A stretch of 64,000 nt of DNA from Nordella sp. HKS 07 (lineage in GTDB: Bacteria; Pseudomonadota; Alphaproteobacteria; Rhizobiales; Aestuariivirgaceae). A program made the position numbers and the translations under genes. Shown one piece after another: positions 26,088 through 37,504 of this stretch. The stretch spans positions 2,498,001-2,562,000 of the forward strand of contig NZ_CP049258.1 of the NCBI RefSeq assembly GCF_011046735.1. Reading direction: 5' to 3'. The notes beneath the pieces were generated by a model. That model saw only the letters and a list, made by a program, of their open reading frames with translations, was not told the DNA's origin and made no database searches. Each line of letters begins with the position of its first letter. Position 1 is the first letter of the stretch.

Positions 26088-26912
26088 ATGTTTCGATTTC
26101 ACTTTGCCGCGGCGGCTTTCGCGATGATCCTTCCGGCGCTGCCGCCCGGTGCCGCTGCCGCGAGCTTCGATTGCGGCAAGGCGGTGAAGCCCGACGAGGT
26201 TACCATCTGCAAGACGCCGGAACTCTCCGCGCTCGACAGCGAGATGAGCGGCCTGTGGTTCGCCTTCAGGAAAGTGCCGATGTTGATGGGCTCGAGCGGC
26301 GCCCGCATGGACGACGCCCAGGATTTTCTCACGCAGCGCGCCGCCTGTGGCGGCGATGTCGCCTGCCTGCGCAAGGTCTATCATGATCGTATCGCGGCGC
26401 TGAAGGATGGCATAGTCCGGGCCATGGACGATGTGTCCCAGCGCGAGAACGCCGAGCCGGTGATCGAGCCCTGGTCGGTCGCAAGCCTGCCCGAGCCGCT
26501 GCAGGAAGCCGCCGGCGCCTTTGGCGAGCAATGCCGCAAGCTCGGCGGCACCCTCAAGGAGGGCTCCGACATGCCGGCGCTGATGACGGGCGATCTCGAT
26601 GGCGACGGCATGCAGGATGTCGTCTTCGATCCACAGCCGCTCGATTGCAGCGGCGCCGCCACCGCCTTCTGCGGCAATGGCGGTTGCCAGATCAAGGTCG
26701 CGCTCTCCGGCGACAGATACGCCGAGCCGGTCGAGATACTGGGTGGCGTGCCGACCCTCGTTCTGGCTCAGGACGGCCCGTCGCTGGATGTCTGGGTTGA
26801 CAGGACGAACTGCAATTTCTCTGGGCGCGACAAGGCCTGCTGGGCGACCTATCGGTGGCCGAAGAGCGGCGCGCCCAAGGTCACTTACACGCTCCGCGCG
26901 TTGCCGCAGTGA
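26088..26912 (+). CDS. Exported LprI/DUF1311-like protein
   Basis: 274 aa with a Sec signal peptide (MFRFHFAAAAFAMILPALPP...AAAS). Residues about 25-100 look like a DUF1311/LprI domain: SFDCGKAVKPDEVTICKTPE, LSALDSEMSGLWFAFR, CGGDVACLRKVYHDRIAALK, with the typical cysteine pattern. LprI proteins can inhibit lysozyme. The C-terminal half contains LMTGDLDGDGMQDVVFDPQP, an FG-GAP/calcium-loop-like segment, and several cysteines; I do not recognise its function. AGGAGACCACG precedes the start. Confidence 0.75.
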   Translation: MFRFHFAAAAFAMILPALPPGAAAASFDCGKAVKPDEVTICKTPELSALDSEMSGLWFAFRKVPMLMGSSGARMDDAQDFLTQRAACGGDVACLRKVYHDRIAALKDGIVRAMDDVSQRENAEPVIEPWSVASLPEPLQEAAGAFGEQCRKLGGTLKEGSDMPALMTGDLDGDGMQDVVFDPQPLDCSGAATAFCGNGGCQIKVALSGDRYAEPVEILGGVPTLVLAQDGPSLDVWVDRTNCNFSGRDKACWATYRWPKSGAPKVTYTLRALPQ

Positions 26913-26919
26913 GGCGAGC

Positions 26920-28922
<2,003 letters not shown>

Positions 28923-29027
28923 CTAACATAGGGGTTTTCACCTGTCACCTTTGCTTTTGACAAGGCGGGCGGGCCATGGCATGGAGCCCCCATCATCTCA
29001 TTTTCTAGCCCTGCAAGAGGATCAACC

Positions 29028-29456
29028 GTGGTCAAGGCTGAACTCGGAACCAAGCGCATATGCCCGTCCTGCGGATCGAAATTCTACGATCTGCTGAAAT
29101 CGCCGATCATTTGCCCGAAATGCGGCGTGAGCTTCATCGCCGCGCCGGTGCTGCCGTCCAAGGGCGAAGTGCCGCAGGCGGTGGCCAAGCCGCGCGACAT
29201 CCCGAAGCCGGCGCCGGAGGATGCCGATGAGGTCGCCGATGTCGAACTCGTCAGCCTCGAGGAAGTCGATGAGGGAGACGATGCGGAAGACGAAACCGCC
29301 GCCATCGCCGATGTCGATCTGGGCGAGGAGGAGGATGGCGCCGAAGCCGAAGAGGATTCGACCTTCCTGGTCGAGGACGAGGAAGAGAATTCCGATGTTT
29401 CGGGCTATCTGGACAGCGGTCCGGGCGGCGCCAAGGAAGGTGAGGAAGAGCCCTGA
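29028..29456 (+). CDS. TIGR02300 zinc-ribbon protein
   Basis: 142 aa. The N-terminus carries two CXXC pairs in KRICPSCGSKFYDLLKSPII-CPKCGVSF, which is the TIGR02300 family pattern; the remainder is a long acidic, low-complexity tail (Glu/Asp/Ala). The protein is widespread in alphaproteobacteria without known function. It begins with a GTG codon after AGAGGATCAACC. Confidence 0.9.
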   Translation: MVKAELGTKRICPSCGSKFYDLLKSPIICPKCGVSFIAAPVLPSKGEVPQAVAKPRDIPKPAPEDADEVADVELVSLEEVDEGDDAEDETAAIADVDLGEEEDGAEAEEDSTFLVEDEEENSDVSGYLDSGPGGAKEGEEEP

Positions 29457-29679
29457 GACGGGACTCCCTCAGGGAGGGCAACGCCTTGTTTTCGGGCCCT
29501 CCCCAGCAATCTCGCTCGCCTGAGCAAGTTTTGCTTGATAAATCACCGGGGCGGCACTAGGTTCCGCCCGCTTCGCAACGCCTGCGGGTTTCGCGAAGCA
29601 TCCCAAATCAAGGGTCCGGCCTGCCGGTCCCTCGAAAACCCGGGGGCTTCCCGCCAAGGGAAATGCTCCGATCCAGTGT

Positions 29680-30031
<352 letters not shown>

Positions 30032-31723
30032 CTAGCTCAGATTGAGCTGCTGCTTCTGCTGTGACCAATCCAGAGGAGGGTCAATCATCTGCGAGATGCC
30101 GATATTACGCGGAAGTCGGCCTGCGATGGCGGCTTCCACAATGTCCGGCGCCAGAGACGCAAGCGTGAGCGTCGAGCGGATCGACTTCTCGGATATTTTG
30201 TGTGTGTTAGCGAGAGATTTAATCCCTTCAACTTGTCCTTCCATGAGCTGGCTGAGCCATCGGTGTCCCCGCGCCACCGCCTTCAGGAGTCGAGATCGAG
30301 CCTCGCTTCGAATGGGCCGTGAAGCATCGTCTGAGCTTGATCCAAGAATCTCGCGTTTGCGGGCATTGGACGGCTTTGACCAAGGGATCGTCAGGATGTT
30401 GTCTGATGCTTCAGACTGATCGGCTTGCGCGGCGCTCGTTGTCACCTTCAGAACCCCAGGCATGACTTCGATGCGCCGGATCCTCTCTCTGACTTGGGTC
30501 ATCGCGTCCGTTCCATCATCGATATGGGTATCGGCACCATGGTCCAGAACGCCTTGCGCCACAGCCCTCTCAATCTCCGCCGCAGGTACCCGACAAATGG
30601 AACCCGCCTTTGACTTCAGCCCCTGCGCCAACACGGCAGATTGGTAGTAGCGATAGTGGAGGGTGCCTTTCTTCGCATAAACGGGGGTCATCCGGTTGCC
30701 TTTGGCATCATATATGAGCCCAGTCAGCATGGCGCCGGACCGCTCATAGCCATTCCGTTTGATCGTGTCGCTTTCCGCCCGGACAGCCTGAACCGCATCA
30801 AAGAGCGCTTGCGACAAGATCGGTTCATGCTCACCCGGATAGCTCTTGCCGCGGTGATTGATCTCGCCGAGATAGACCCGGTTCCCCAGCATGTGTGAGA
30901 GAGGACCGGTCGTGAACGGGATTCCACCGATTTCCTTGCCGGAGACCAGTTTGCGGATACGTGACCTGACACCCTGTTCGTCCAGCTCCCGGATGAGAGC
31001 CGGGATTGATTTGAGCTCACTGTACATCTGGAAGATCAGGCGGACATCCTTGGCTTCGGCTTCGTCGACGATAAGCTTCCGGCGCTCCACCCGGTAGCCG
31101 TATGGAACGACCCCTCCCATCCACAGCCCTTTCTTCTTGGATGCCGCAATCTTGTCCCGGATCCTCTCTCCCGTGACCTCCCGCTCGAACTGGGCAAAGG
31201 AGAGAAGGACGTTGAGGGTGAGCCTTCCCATCGAACTGGTAGTGTTGAAGCTCTGGGTCACAGAGACGAAGGACACATCGTTCGCATCGAAGAGTTCGAC
31301 TAATTTGGCAAAATCGGCCAGGGACCGGGTCAACCGATCCACCTTGTAGACCACGATGACATCGAGCTTCTTCTGCCGGACATCCTCCAGCAGCCTCAGA
31401 AGGGCTGGACGATCCATGGAGCCCCCCGAGAAGCCTCCGTCGTCATATTGGTCCTTCAGGCAGGTCCAGCCCTCATGGGCTTGACTCTTGATGTATGCCT
31501 CGGAGGCTTCCCTCTGAGCATCGAGCGAGTTGAACTCTTGCTCCAGCCCCTGATCCGTCGATACGCGAGTGTAGATGGCACAGCAAACAGTTTTTGAAGG
31601 CTTCATGGGCAGTCCCTCCACTGGCGAGCCGCCCAGATGGTTCCTCCATACTGCCTGCAATTGAGTTATCGACATCTCCGGCAAGCGCGAGAAATCGACG
31701 CTCGCCTCTTTCGTCGTACTCAC
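30032..31723 (-). CDS. Large serine recombinase (resolvase/invertase family)
   Basis: 563 aa. The catalytic serine lies in CCAIYTRVSTDQGLEQEFNS; the resolvase domain continues with DGGFSGGSMDRPALLRLLED and VYKVDRLTRSLADFAKLVEL. A Recombinase domain (GGVVPYGYRVERRKLIVDE) and a zinc-ribbon-free C-terminus follow. It catalyses site-specific DNA exchange for element integration or excision. An ATG at 31606 with GGAGGG upstream is the usual family start. The extra 39 residues (DFSRLPEMSITQLQAVWRN) resemble the N-terminus of DUF2924 proteins, so the long form may be a DUF2924 remnant read into the recombinase. It overlaps DUF3489 by 4 bp. Confidence 0.92.
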   Translation of the reverse strand: MSTTKEASVDFSRLPEMSITQLQAVWRNHLGGSPVEGLPMKPSKTVCCAIYTRVSTDQGLEQEFNSLDAQREASEAYIKSQAHEGWTCLKDQYDDGGFSGGSMDRPALLRLLEDVRQKKLDVIVVYKVDRLTRSLADFAKLVELFDANDVSFVSVTQSFNTTSSMGRLTLNVLLSFAQFEREVTGERIRDKIAASKKKGLWMGGVVPYGYRVERRKLIVDEAEAKDVRLIFQMYSELKSIPALIRELDEQGVRSRIRKLVSGKEIGGIPFTTGPLSHMLGNRVYLGEINHRGKSYPGEHEPILSQALFDAVQAVRAESDTIKRNGYERSGAMLTGLIYDAKGNRMTPVYAKKGTLHYRYYQSAVLAQGLKSKAGSICRVPAAEIERAVAQGVLDHGADTHIDDGTDAMTQVRERIRRIEVMPGVLKVTTSAAQADQSEASDNILTIPWSKPSNARKREILGSSSDDASRPIRSEARSRLLKAVARGHRWLSQLMEGQVEGIKSLANTHKISEKSIRSTLTLASLAPDIVEAAIAGRLPRNIGISQMIDPPLDWSQQKQQLNLS

Positions 31724-31962
31724 TGGTCACCTCCCGCGATGACGTAGCGCCGAGGCTTTCCCTCCTTCTGGCTGCTCTTGATCTGAAATCCCCGCTTCTT
31801 CAGGGTGCCAGACAAAAAGCCGCGGACGCTATGTGCCTGCCAACCGGTCGCCTTCGACAGCTCTGCGATAGTTGCACCAGCGTTGCGCTGCAACAGGCTG
31901 ATGATCTTCTGAGCCTTGGTGGACGCAACCGCGTTCTTCGAACTTTTCGAAATCTTTGTCAC
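31720..31962 (-). CDS. DUF3489 winged-helix-like protein
   Basis: 80 aa from GTG 31962, which has AGAGGAGAAC upstream (an in-frame ATG at 31989 has no such site). KAQKIISLLQRNAGATIAEL and TGWQAHSVRGFLSGTLKKRG match DUF3489, a small HTH-like family that accompanies DUF2924 and serine recombinases in integrated elements. It probably binds DNA and regulates or assists the recombinase, with which it is translationally coupled. Function is inferred from context only. Confidence 0.85.
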   Translation of the reverse strand: MTKISKSSKNAVASTKAQKIISLLQRNAGATIAELSKATGWQAHSVRGFLSGTLKKRGFQIKSSQKEGKPRRYVIAGGDQ

Positions 31963-32202
31963 GGGTGGTTCTCCTCTTCCGGGAGCCACCTGGCCCCCTC
32001 ACCACCCAAAGCCCGCAATCATGGCGGGCCCGGTCACTTGTCCAAAGAGATTCAGGACTGCAGCTTCAGCAGCAATGCTCGATTCCCGAGCGAAGTCCAG
32101 TTACGCTTGTGGGCGAAGCTGGTGGCCGCTCATAGGTGGAAAGCAGACTGTCCCGCCGATCACATGAACAGCCGAATCTGACCCTGAACGGAAGTTGATC
32201 GC

Positions 32203-32590
32203 TCAATTTACCTTCTCGATCTCGCCGAGCTTCCATGTCTTGTCGAACCACGGCTGGAGCGGACCGTAGAGCCGCAGGGGCATGCTCTTCTCCTTGCCAG
32301 AGGGGCGTGGAACCGAAATAGACCTCCATCGATGTGTCGGGGTTGACCACCTCGCCCTACTTCTGGCTGCTGATGCTCGGAACCGCTGGTCGTCTGGAGC
32401 AGTGAACGACTATGGTTCTCGTAGAGCACGAGCGACCAGAAATCCTTGGCCGGGATGTCCGGCGGCAGGTGCAATTTGTATGTCTTGCCGCTGTCAAGCG
32501 GCTGGTTCCTCGAACCGACAACGGCAGCCGCGTATTGTGATCCGACGCCGATCATTTTGATGGACATCGCCGGCGTCGCTGAAATTGGAA
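32203..32590 (-). pseudogene. DUF1254/DUF1214 protein, C-terminal remnant with frameshifts
   Basis: Three reading frames joined in order give the C-terminal domain of a DUF1254/DUF1214 protein: KMIGVGSQYAAAVVGSRNQP and HLPPDIPAKDFWSLVLYENH, then NPDTSMEVYFGSTP in another frame, then LRLYGPLQPWFDKTW and KLGEIEKVN ending at TGA 32203. At least two frameshifts and loss of the whole N-terminal part make it non-functional. Confidence 0.8.
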
Positions 32591-32609
32591 AGGTTCCCGT
32601 TCCATCGCG

Positions 32610-32720
32610 GGGACCGTGCTGCCAGGGCGCGGCGTGATCTGGAAGATGAAGAAGATTTGAGCGGCCCTTATCCCGGTTATGGTCTGGGAGCGCTCTATAT
32701 GTCCTACCTGATGCTCGACG
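32610..32720 (+). pseudogene. Fragment duplicated from the 38-kb helical-protein gene
   Basis: GTGCTGCCAGGGCGCGGCGT followed by sequence encoding GVIWKMK and, after a 1-base deletion, DLSGPYPGYGLGAL and SYLMLDEA matches the intact gene at 37955-38860 (opposite strand) at roughly 85 percent by eye, with a further short internal deletion. It is a decayed partial copy. Confidence 0.75.
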
Positions 32721-33066
32721 AGGCTAATCCCGCCGCCCCAGCCTTGGATTCAAACGATTCTCGCACCCTCCTTGCCCGCTCAGACCACTCGCCCAAAAGT
32801 AGCCGCAGAACGCTTGCGACCGCCGCTCCGTTCCTGGGCGACATGCGCTCTGGCGTGTCGGCTATGGGCGCCGGCACGAAGGTTACATTCTCCCGTCTCA
32901 AAAGCTCGGCGAGCGGACCTTCGGGCTTGTGAAGAACGACAAGGGGTTGGAACCCGGTGGGCGCCAGATTTTTCACCAGCCCAAGCCCCGATATATGGCT
33001 GCCGGCGAGGACATCGCCCACAAAGGGGAAGCAGACAGCGGCCTTAGGATGTGGAATGTCTTCCAT
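32704..33066 (-). pseudogene. Truncated glycosyltransferase (GT4-like N-terminus)
   Basis: 120 aa that begins like a glycosyltransferase of the GT-B fold: AAVCFPFVGDVLAGSHISGL, NLAPTGFQPLVVLHKPEGPL, VTFVPAPIAD. The catalytic C-terminal domain is missing; the frame instead ends in WSERARRVRESFESKAG, either the very end of the same protein after an internal deletion or unrelated sequence. It is not expected to be an active enzyme. It is divergent from the sulfotransferase and may be the relic of a polysaccharide locus. Confidence 0.6.
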
Positions 33067-33215
33067 TTCTCATTTCTAGTGGAAAGTATCGCGAGGGCAT
33101 TATAGAGGATTTTGTGGCCTTAAAGCCAATCGGCACGCGCAGTTGGCCGATGATCTAGCGACCCAGCAGTTATCACCGCTGACGCTTTCCGGTGCATAGG
33201 TTGGTTGAGCTCGAA

Positions 33216-34064
33216 ATGAAAATCACTGATGTGAACTTTCTGATCATAGGCGCCACGAAGAGCGCCACGACCTGGCTGCAGCGTTCCCTGCAGAACGATC
33301 CGGACATCCTCATGCCCGATCCGGAACTGGATTATTTCAGTCGAGAGTCTCATCGTGGGCAGGATTGGTATCTGGCTCAATTCCCGGAATACAGCGGTCA
33401 ACCGTTCGTCGGCGAGAAATCAAACTCCTATCTAGAGGAACCCCTTGCCGCATCGCGCATACATGCCTCGTTGGGCAACGTGAAACTGATCGCTCAGTTG
33501 CGCAATCCGATCGACCGTGCCTATTCGGACTACTGCATGCTCTTCCGGCGCGGAGAGGTGAATGGCGATATCGGCCAGTATCTCGACCCCCGCACCGCCG
33601 CGGATAATCGCTTCCTCGGCGGCGGCCGCTATCACAGACAACTTGAGCGATATTATGACCTGTTTCCATCGAGCCAATTGCTTGTAATCTTCTATGAGGA
33701 CCTGCTCGTTCAGCCTGAAGCGCAATTGCGCAAAGCAAGACACTATCTCGGGGCCCTGAACGACAGCTACGCATCTCCAGTCTCGGGCCGCATCAAGGAC
33801 AAGAATATGCCGATCGTCGGCGGCGGATATAGCGGTTATTTGAAGTGGCTCAAACCGATGGCGTCACCTTTTCGATCGACCAGGGCCTACAAGGCAGCGA
33901 AGCGGCTTTTCTCGCAGCCGGTTGAATACAGTCCGCTTAGCACCGAGCTGCGGGCCCGTCTTGTTGACTATTATTCGGAAGACACCGAGAAGCTGGGCAA
34001 GATCATCGGCCGGGATCTCTCCGGTTGGCTTGAAAACGTGCCACGGGACGCCTCGCCGAGGTAG
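33216..34064 (+). CDS. Sulfotransferase domain protein
   Basis: 282 aa from ATG 33216 (a GTG 24 bases earlier is possible). The 5'-phosphosulfate-binding loop is FLIIGATKSATTWLQRSL and the 3'-phosphate-binding segment KLIAQLRNPIDRAYSDYCML, as in PAPS-dependent sulfotransferases of the heparan N-sulfotransferase-like group. LLVIFYEDLLVQPEAQLRKA is a further family motif. It would transfer sulfate from PAPS onto a sugar or lipid acceptor, fitting the surrounding nucleotide-sugar genes. It looks intact, unlike its neighbours. Confidence 0.88.
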   Translation: MKITDVNFLIIGATKSATTWLQRSLQNDPDILMPDPELDYFSRESHRGQDWYLAQFPEYSGQPFVGEKSNSYLEEPLAASRIHASLGNVKLIAQLRNPIDRAYSDYCMLFRRGEVNGDIGQYLDPRTAADNRFLGGGRYHRQLERYYDLFPSSQLLVIFYEDLLVQPEAQLRKARHYLGALNDSYASPVSGRIKDKNMPIVGGGYSGYLKWLKPMASPFRSTRAYKAAKRLFSQPVEYSPLSTELRARLVDYYSEDTEKLGKIIGRDLSGWLENVPRDASPR

Positions 34065-34125
34065 CTTCAGTAGCGCAATCTGCCTGAACGACCGAGCGTG
34101 CCCGTGAGCAACACTCTGGCAATCC

Positions 34126-34190
34126 CAGAGCATCGGACCGAAAAGTGCGAAGCGGTTTCGGATAATCCGATGCGCATATCAAAGAGTTAG
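34126..34190. repeat. Intergenic palindrome next to IS remnant
   Basis: AGAGCATCGGA..CCGAAAAG and CGGTTTCGGATAATCCGATG form a hairpin of the dispersed rhizobial intergenic type, ending where the 89-bp repeat A begins. Confidence 0.5.
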
Positions 34191-34277
34191 TCCCCCGTGA
34201 ACTATCCCCAACTCATCGCTTGATTTGATTGATCATTGAGGCTCTGGATTTTGATTTTGCAGGGAAGTGGCGGGGCG
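34189..34277 (+). repeat. Repeat A, copy 1 (89 bp)
   Basis: Direct repeat of 48092-48180 with about 6 mismatches in 89 bp. In this copy the sequence continues straight into an IS5-like transposase frame, so repeat A is probably the 5' end of an insertion sequence. Confidence 0.85.
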
Positions 34278-34625
34278 CTATTGCAGGAGAGCTTGTCGGT
34301 TGCGGTGAGGACCGGCGCTATGGCGCCCCAGGAAACACGCCGGGTGATTGTCGACACCACGGTCGAGCCGAAGAACGTGATGTTCCCTACCGATGCCAAG
34401 CTTCTCCACCGGGCGCGTGAGAAGCTGGTGAGCCTGGCCAAAAAGGTCGGCCTCGAGCTGCGCCAGAGCTATATGCGGGTGGGCAAGCTGGTGCTGGTCA
34501 AGCATCAGCGCTATGCCCATGCCAAACAGTTCACGCGGGCCGCTAAGGCGCTGCGCAAGCTCAAGACCTATCTCGGCCGCACCATCCGCGACATCTCCCG
34601 CCAGATTGCCAGCGAGCCCGAGCTC
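34236..34625 (+). pseudogene. IS5-family transposase fragment
   Basis: About 110 residues of DDE transposase lie here: ALLQESLSVAVRTGAM, TRRVIVDTTVEPKNVMFPTD (catalytic Asp region), LVLVKHQRYAHAKQFTRAAK, LKTYLGRTIRDISRQI. The N-terminal part and the C-terminal Glu region are missing, and the frame runs into the end of the aminotransferase gene on the other strand. It is an inactive remnant. Its left side is repeat A, which recurs at 48.1 kb. Confidence 0.8.
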
Positions 34626-34626
34626 C

Positions 34627-35748
34627 TTATTTGGGTGCACGCCGTCGACGAAGGTGATCCGAAAGGGCGCCGACGATGAAATCCACCTCGTCCTCCGTGA
34701 GCTCGGCGTATATCGGCAGCGAAAGGATGGTCTCGACCGCCCCTTCCACGGCCGGGAGCCTCACGGCTTTGGCCACACTCGCAAAGCAGGGCTGATGGTG
34801 GAGGGGCAGCGTGTAGTGAATGCTGGTTTGAACACCCGCTTGGTCCAAATAGCGAATGAGAGCCGCCCGATCCTCGACGTGCAGCACGTACTTGTGATGG
34901 TTGTGGACGTTTCCCGGCGCCGTGCGAACGCGTCGAATGCCCGCAAAACCCGCGAGCCCCTCGTCGTACCGCTTGGCGATTGCCGTTCTGCGCGCCTGCC
35001 AGTCCGAAAGGTGATCGATCTTCACGTCGATGATGGCGGCCTGAATGCTATCCATCTGGCAGTTGTAACCGGGTAGCTCGTAGACGCGGTTGCCCACGTG
35101 TCCATGATATCGGAGCAGGCGCACCCGTCTTGCGATGTCCTCGCGGTCCGTCACGAGTGCTCCCCCGGAGCCGCAGGCGCCAATCACCTTGGTCGGATCG
35201 AAGCTCAAGCACGTGACGGCACCGTGCCCGCCCGGCGGCCGTCCACCGCGCGTCGAGCCGAGGGCTTGGGCCGCATCCTCGATGATGGGGATGCCGCACT
35301 CCCGCGCTTCATAAGCGATTTCGTCGAGGTCGAGCAGCTGCCCGTAGAGGTGCACGGCGACGAGCGCGTCGACGGCGCGAGCCCTCACGAGCTCGAGCAC
35401 TCGATCCGTCCGCATTAGCATCGTGTTGGGATCGACGTCCAGGAACACCGGACGGCAGCGATTCAGAACGATGGCCGAAGCCGATGCCACGAACGACATC
35501 GACGTGACCGCGATGCGCGCACCCTCTTTCAGACCGAGCCCTGCAATCGCGAGAACAAGCGCGTCCGTGCCGCTGTTTACGGCGACGCCGTACTGTTTGC
35601 CGTGCAGCTCTGCCAGCCGCCTTTCGAGCGCGACGACGTCCTCGCTCTGAAGGACGCGCCCCGATTCGAGCACCTTCATCACGCGCGGCATCACCTCGCC
35701 GCGAATCGAGGAAAACTGTCGATCAATGCGCATGAACGGGATCTTCAC
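34627..35748 (-). CDS. DegT/DnrJ/EryC1/StrS sugar aminotransferase
   Basis: 373 aa PLP enzyme of the DegT family. AVNSGTDALVLAIAGLGLKE, LDLDEIAYEARECGIPIIED-AAQALGS and the lysine segment CLSFDPTKVIGACGSGGALV are diagnostic; NCQMDSIQAAIIDVKIDHLS and HHKYVLHV follow. It aminates keto-sugars attached to nucleotides, for surface polysaccharide or glycoconjugate synthesis. It is downstream of the epimerase gene (78 bp), which may make its substrate. Its 3' end abuts the transposase remnant. Confidence 0.92.
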   Translation of the reverse strand: MKIPFMRIDRQFSSIRGEVMPRVMKVLESGRVLQSEDVVALERRLAELHGKQYGVAVNSGTDALVLAIAGLGLKEGARIAVTSMSFVASASAIVLNRCRPVFLDVDPNTMLMRTDRVLELVRARAVDALVAVHLYGQLLDLDEIAYEARECGIPIIEDAAQALGSTRGGRPPGGHGAVTCLSFDPTKVIGACGSGGALVTDREDIARRVRLLRYHGHVGNRVYELPGYNCQMDSIQAAIIDVKIDHLSDWQARRTAIAKRYDEGLAGFAGIRRVRTAPGNVHNHHKYVLHVEDRAALIRYLDQAGVQTSIHYTLPLHHQPCFASVAKAVRLPAVEGAVETILSLPIYAELTEDEVDFIVGALSDHLRRRRAPK

Positions 35749-35825
35749 GGGGACTTCCTCCCAAGAAGTCGCGAGAGCCAGTTACCATCGAAGCGCAGTC
35801 GAAAATCAATCGCCGGAGCAGCGTG

Positions 35826-36803
35826 TCAGTACGGATTGTTCCGGAGATGCTCGACGTACAGGCGCACGCCTTCTTCGAGGGAGACGCGAGGCTCGTAGCC
35901 GAGATCTCGACGCGCCCGCGCGATGCTCAGCGATCCGCGCACGGGCATGTACTTCGGCGCCTCGCGGTGCACAACCGTCGTGTGTGGCACGTGTTTCCGG
36001 ATAATCTCGATCAGATCCTTAAGCGAACGACTCTCGCCGCGCGTGACATTGTAGACCTTCCCGCTCGCCGCTGGCGTGGTCGCGGCGAGATAGATTGCGA
36101 GCGCCGTGTCCTCGACATACGTGAAATCGAGCTGCATGCTGCCATCGCCGTCTAAAACGAGCGGCTTGTCGTGCAGGGCGGCCTGAATGAACTTCTGAAT
36201 CACACGCTGGTTAGTGTCGGTCGGTCCGTACACCGCCGACGGCCGGCAGGTGACGAAATCGATGCCGTAGTTCCTGCCGTATGTTGAGACAACGACTTCG
36301 CCGGCGAGCTTGAAGGCGCCGTAGATATCCTTGGGGTTCTTCGGATGCTCGTCTTCGTCCGCCTCGGGAGTTTGGAAGTCACCATAGACCATACTCGATG
36401 AGATGTACACGAGACGTGCCTGCGTTTGCGCGTCACGCATGATCTCGAGGATGTTCAGGGTGCTGTTCAAAATGGACTGAAACGCCTCTTCGGTGTAGTC
36501 GATGGCAATCGCGGGGAGCGGCATCGCCGCCATATGAACGATCACATCGGGCGCGATCTCCGTCAATGTGCGCCGCAGGAAATCCTTATGAAGCGTGCTG
36601 CCGCGAATGAGATGAATCGACGGAAAGATGTCTTTCAGGCGAAACGCGAAATTGGGCTGCACGCTGGCCGGGTCCGGCACGGAGTAGATGACGAACGAGT
36701 CGTAGAGATACACCCCGTAGCCCGCCCTCAGGAAGTGGCGCGCCACTTGTGAGCCGATGAAACCCGCGCCTCCTGTGATCAGAGCTCGCATTTTCTTCGA
36801 CAC
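35826..36803 (-). CDS. NAD-dependent nucleotide-sugar epimerase/dehydratase
   Basis: 325 aa extended SDR. The start (GTG 36803 after GAGGCGACA; ATG 36791 possible) leads into LITGGAGFIGSQVARHFL; catalytic residues appear as SSSMVYGDFQTPE (Ser) and DIYGAFKLAGEVVVSTYGRN (YxxxK). RPSAVYGPTDTNQRVIQKFI and LDFTYVEDTALAI are also typical. It interconverts UDP- or GDP-sugars. With the DegT aminotransferase and the sulfotransferase it suggests synthesis of a modified amino sugar. Confidence 0.92.
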   Translation of the reverse strand: MSKKMRALITGGAGFIGSQVARHFLRAGYGVYLYDSFVIYSVPDPASVQPNFAFRLKDIFPSIHLIRGSTLHKDFLRRTLTEIAPDVIVHMAAMPLPAIAIDYTEEAFQSILNSTLNILEIMRDAQTQARLVYISSSMVYGDFQTPEADEDEHPKNPKDIYGAFKLAGEVVVSTYGRNYGIDFVTCRPSAVYGPTDTNQRVIQKFIQAALHDKPLVLDGDGSMQLDFTYVEDTALAIYLAATTPAASGKVYNVTRGESRSLKDLIEIIRKHVPHTTVVHREAPKYMPVRGSLSIARARRDLGYEPRVSLEEGVRLYVEHLRNNPY

Positions 36804-37504
36804 TGTCGCCTCGGGGTAGGAGAATTAGGCGCTCCACGCGATTTCGTCAACCGGACGCGCAGGCGTGCGCGAGATTCCGTTCTGGGACGCCTGTGCGTCG
36901 GCGACGGGCTTGCCTGGCTGTCCTTGAGGCGATTTACGAAATGTCATGCAATAGAGGCCCTACCGGCATGCTGTCGCGATGCCCTCGGCACCCACGTCTC
37001 ACCACCCACGGTAGGACTGTTCGTATCACCGCCGTATTTTTTCTCAATCAAGCCGCAAGAATGGTCAGAGTTCTGGATTGTCGGCATCGGCGCGGCGGTG
37101 GGCTCGGGGCGACGTAGAAGGAACTGGGATCGGCACGCCAGCAGTCACCTTCCATCGTCCCGTTCGACGCTCAGCAAGGTAGGCAAACACATTGCTCGGC
37201 AATGAGTCTATCTAAGCCAAGAAAGCGTCACTTCCGCTGTAGCGAATCAGCAACACCTGTGATTTGCAAGAACCATGAATGCGGGCCGCCGCATTGACTT
37301 CAAATGTAACTTTGCAGCCGCTTGTTGCCGGTCGTTTCCTAGGCATTAGCATTGCTCTGACAACCGTGGGAACCGTCTTCGGCCAAGTTGCACGATTTTG
37401 ACAATAATAGGCCGTTCTTCGATGTCGCCAAGCTGGTTGTGTCATGCCCTGCTTAGCCGCGCAAAGCCTTCAACTTCGGCGGGATTGGCTCTATCGCACA
37501 GACT
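36804..37504. other. 700 bp without a gene; fragments of repeats B and C
   Basis: No coherent gene seen. At 37061 ATGGTCAGAGTTCTGGATT matches the start of the small secreted-protein genes at 42426 and 48340, preceded by CTCAATCAAGC like their operator. CGGCACGCCAGCAGTCAC at 37131-37148 is an exact 18-bp match to 48184-48201. These are short scraps of the mosaic found at 48.1-48.5 kb. Confidence 0.5.

Noticed and set aside
34215-34236. TTGATTTGATTGATCATTG in repeat A as a further FNR/FixK-type site
   Set aside because: The half-sites do not have the TTGAT-N4-ATCAA spacing; it is an AT-rich run with repeated TGAT.
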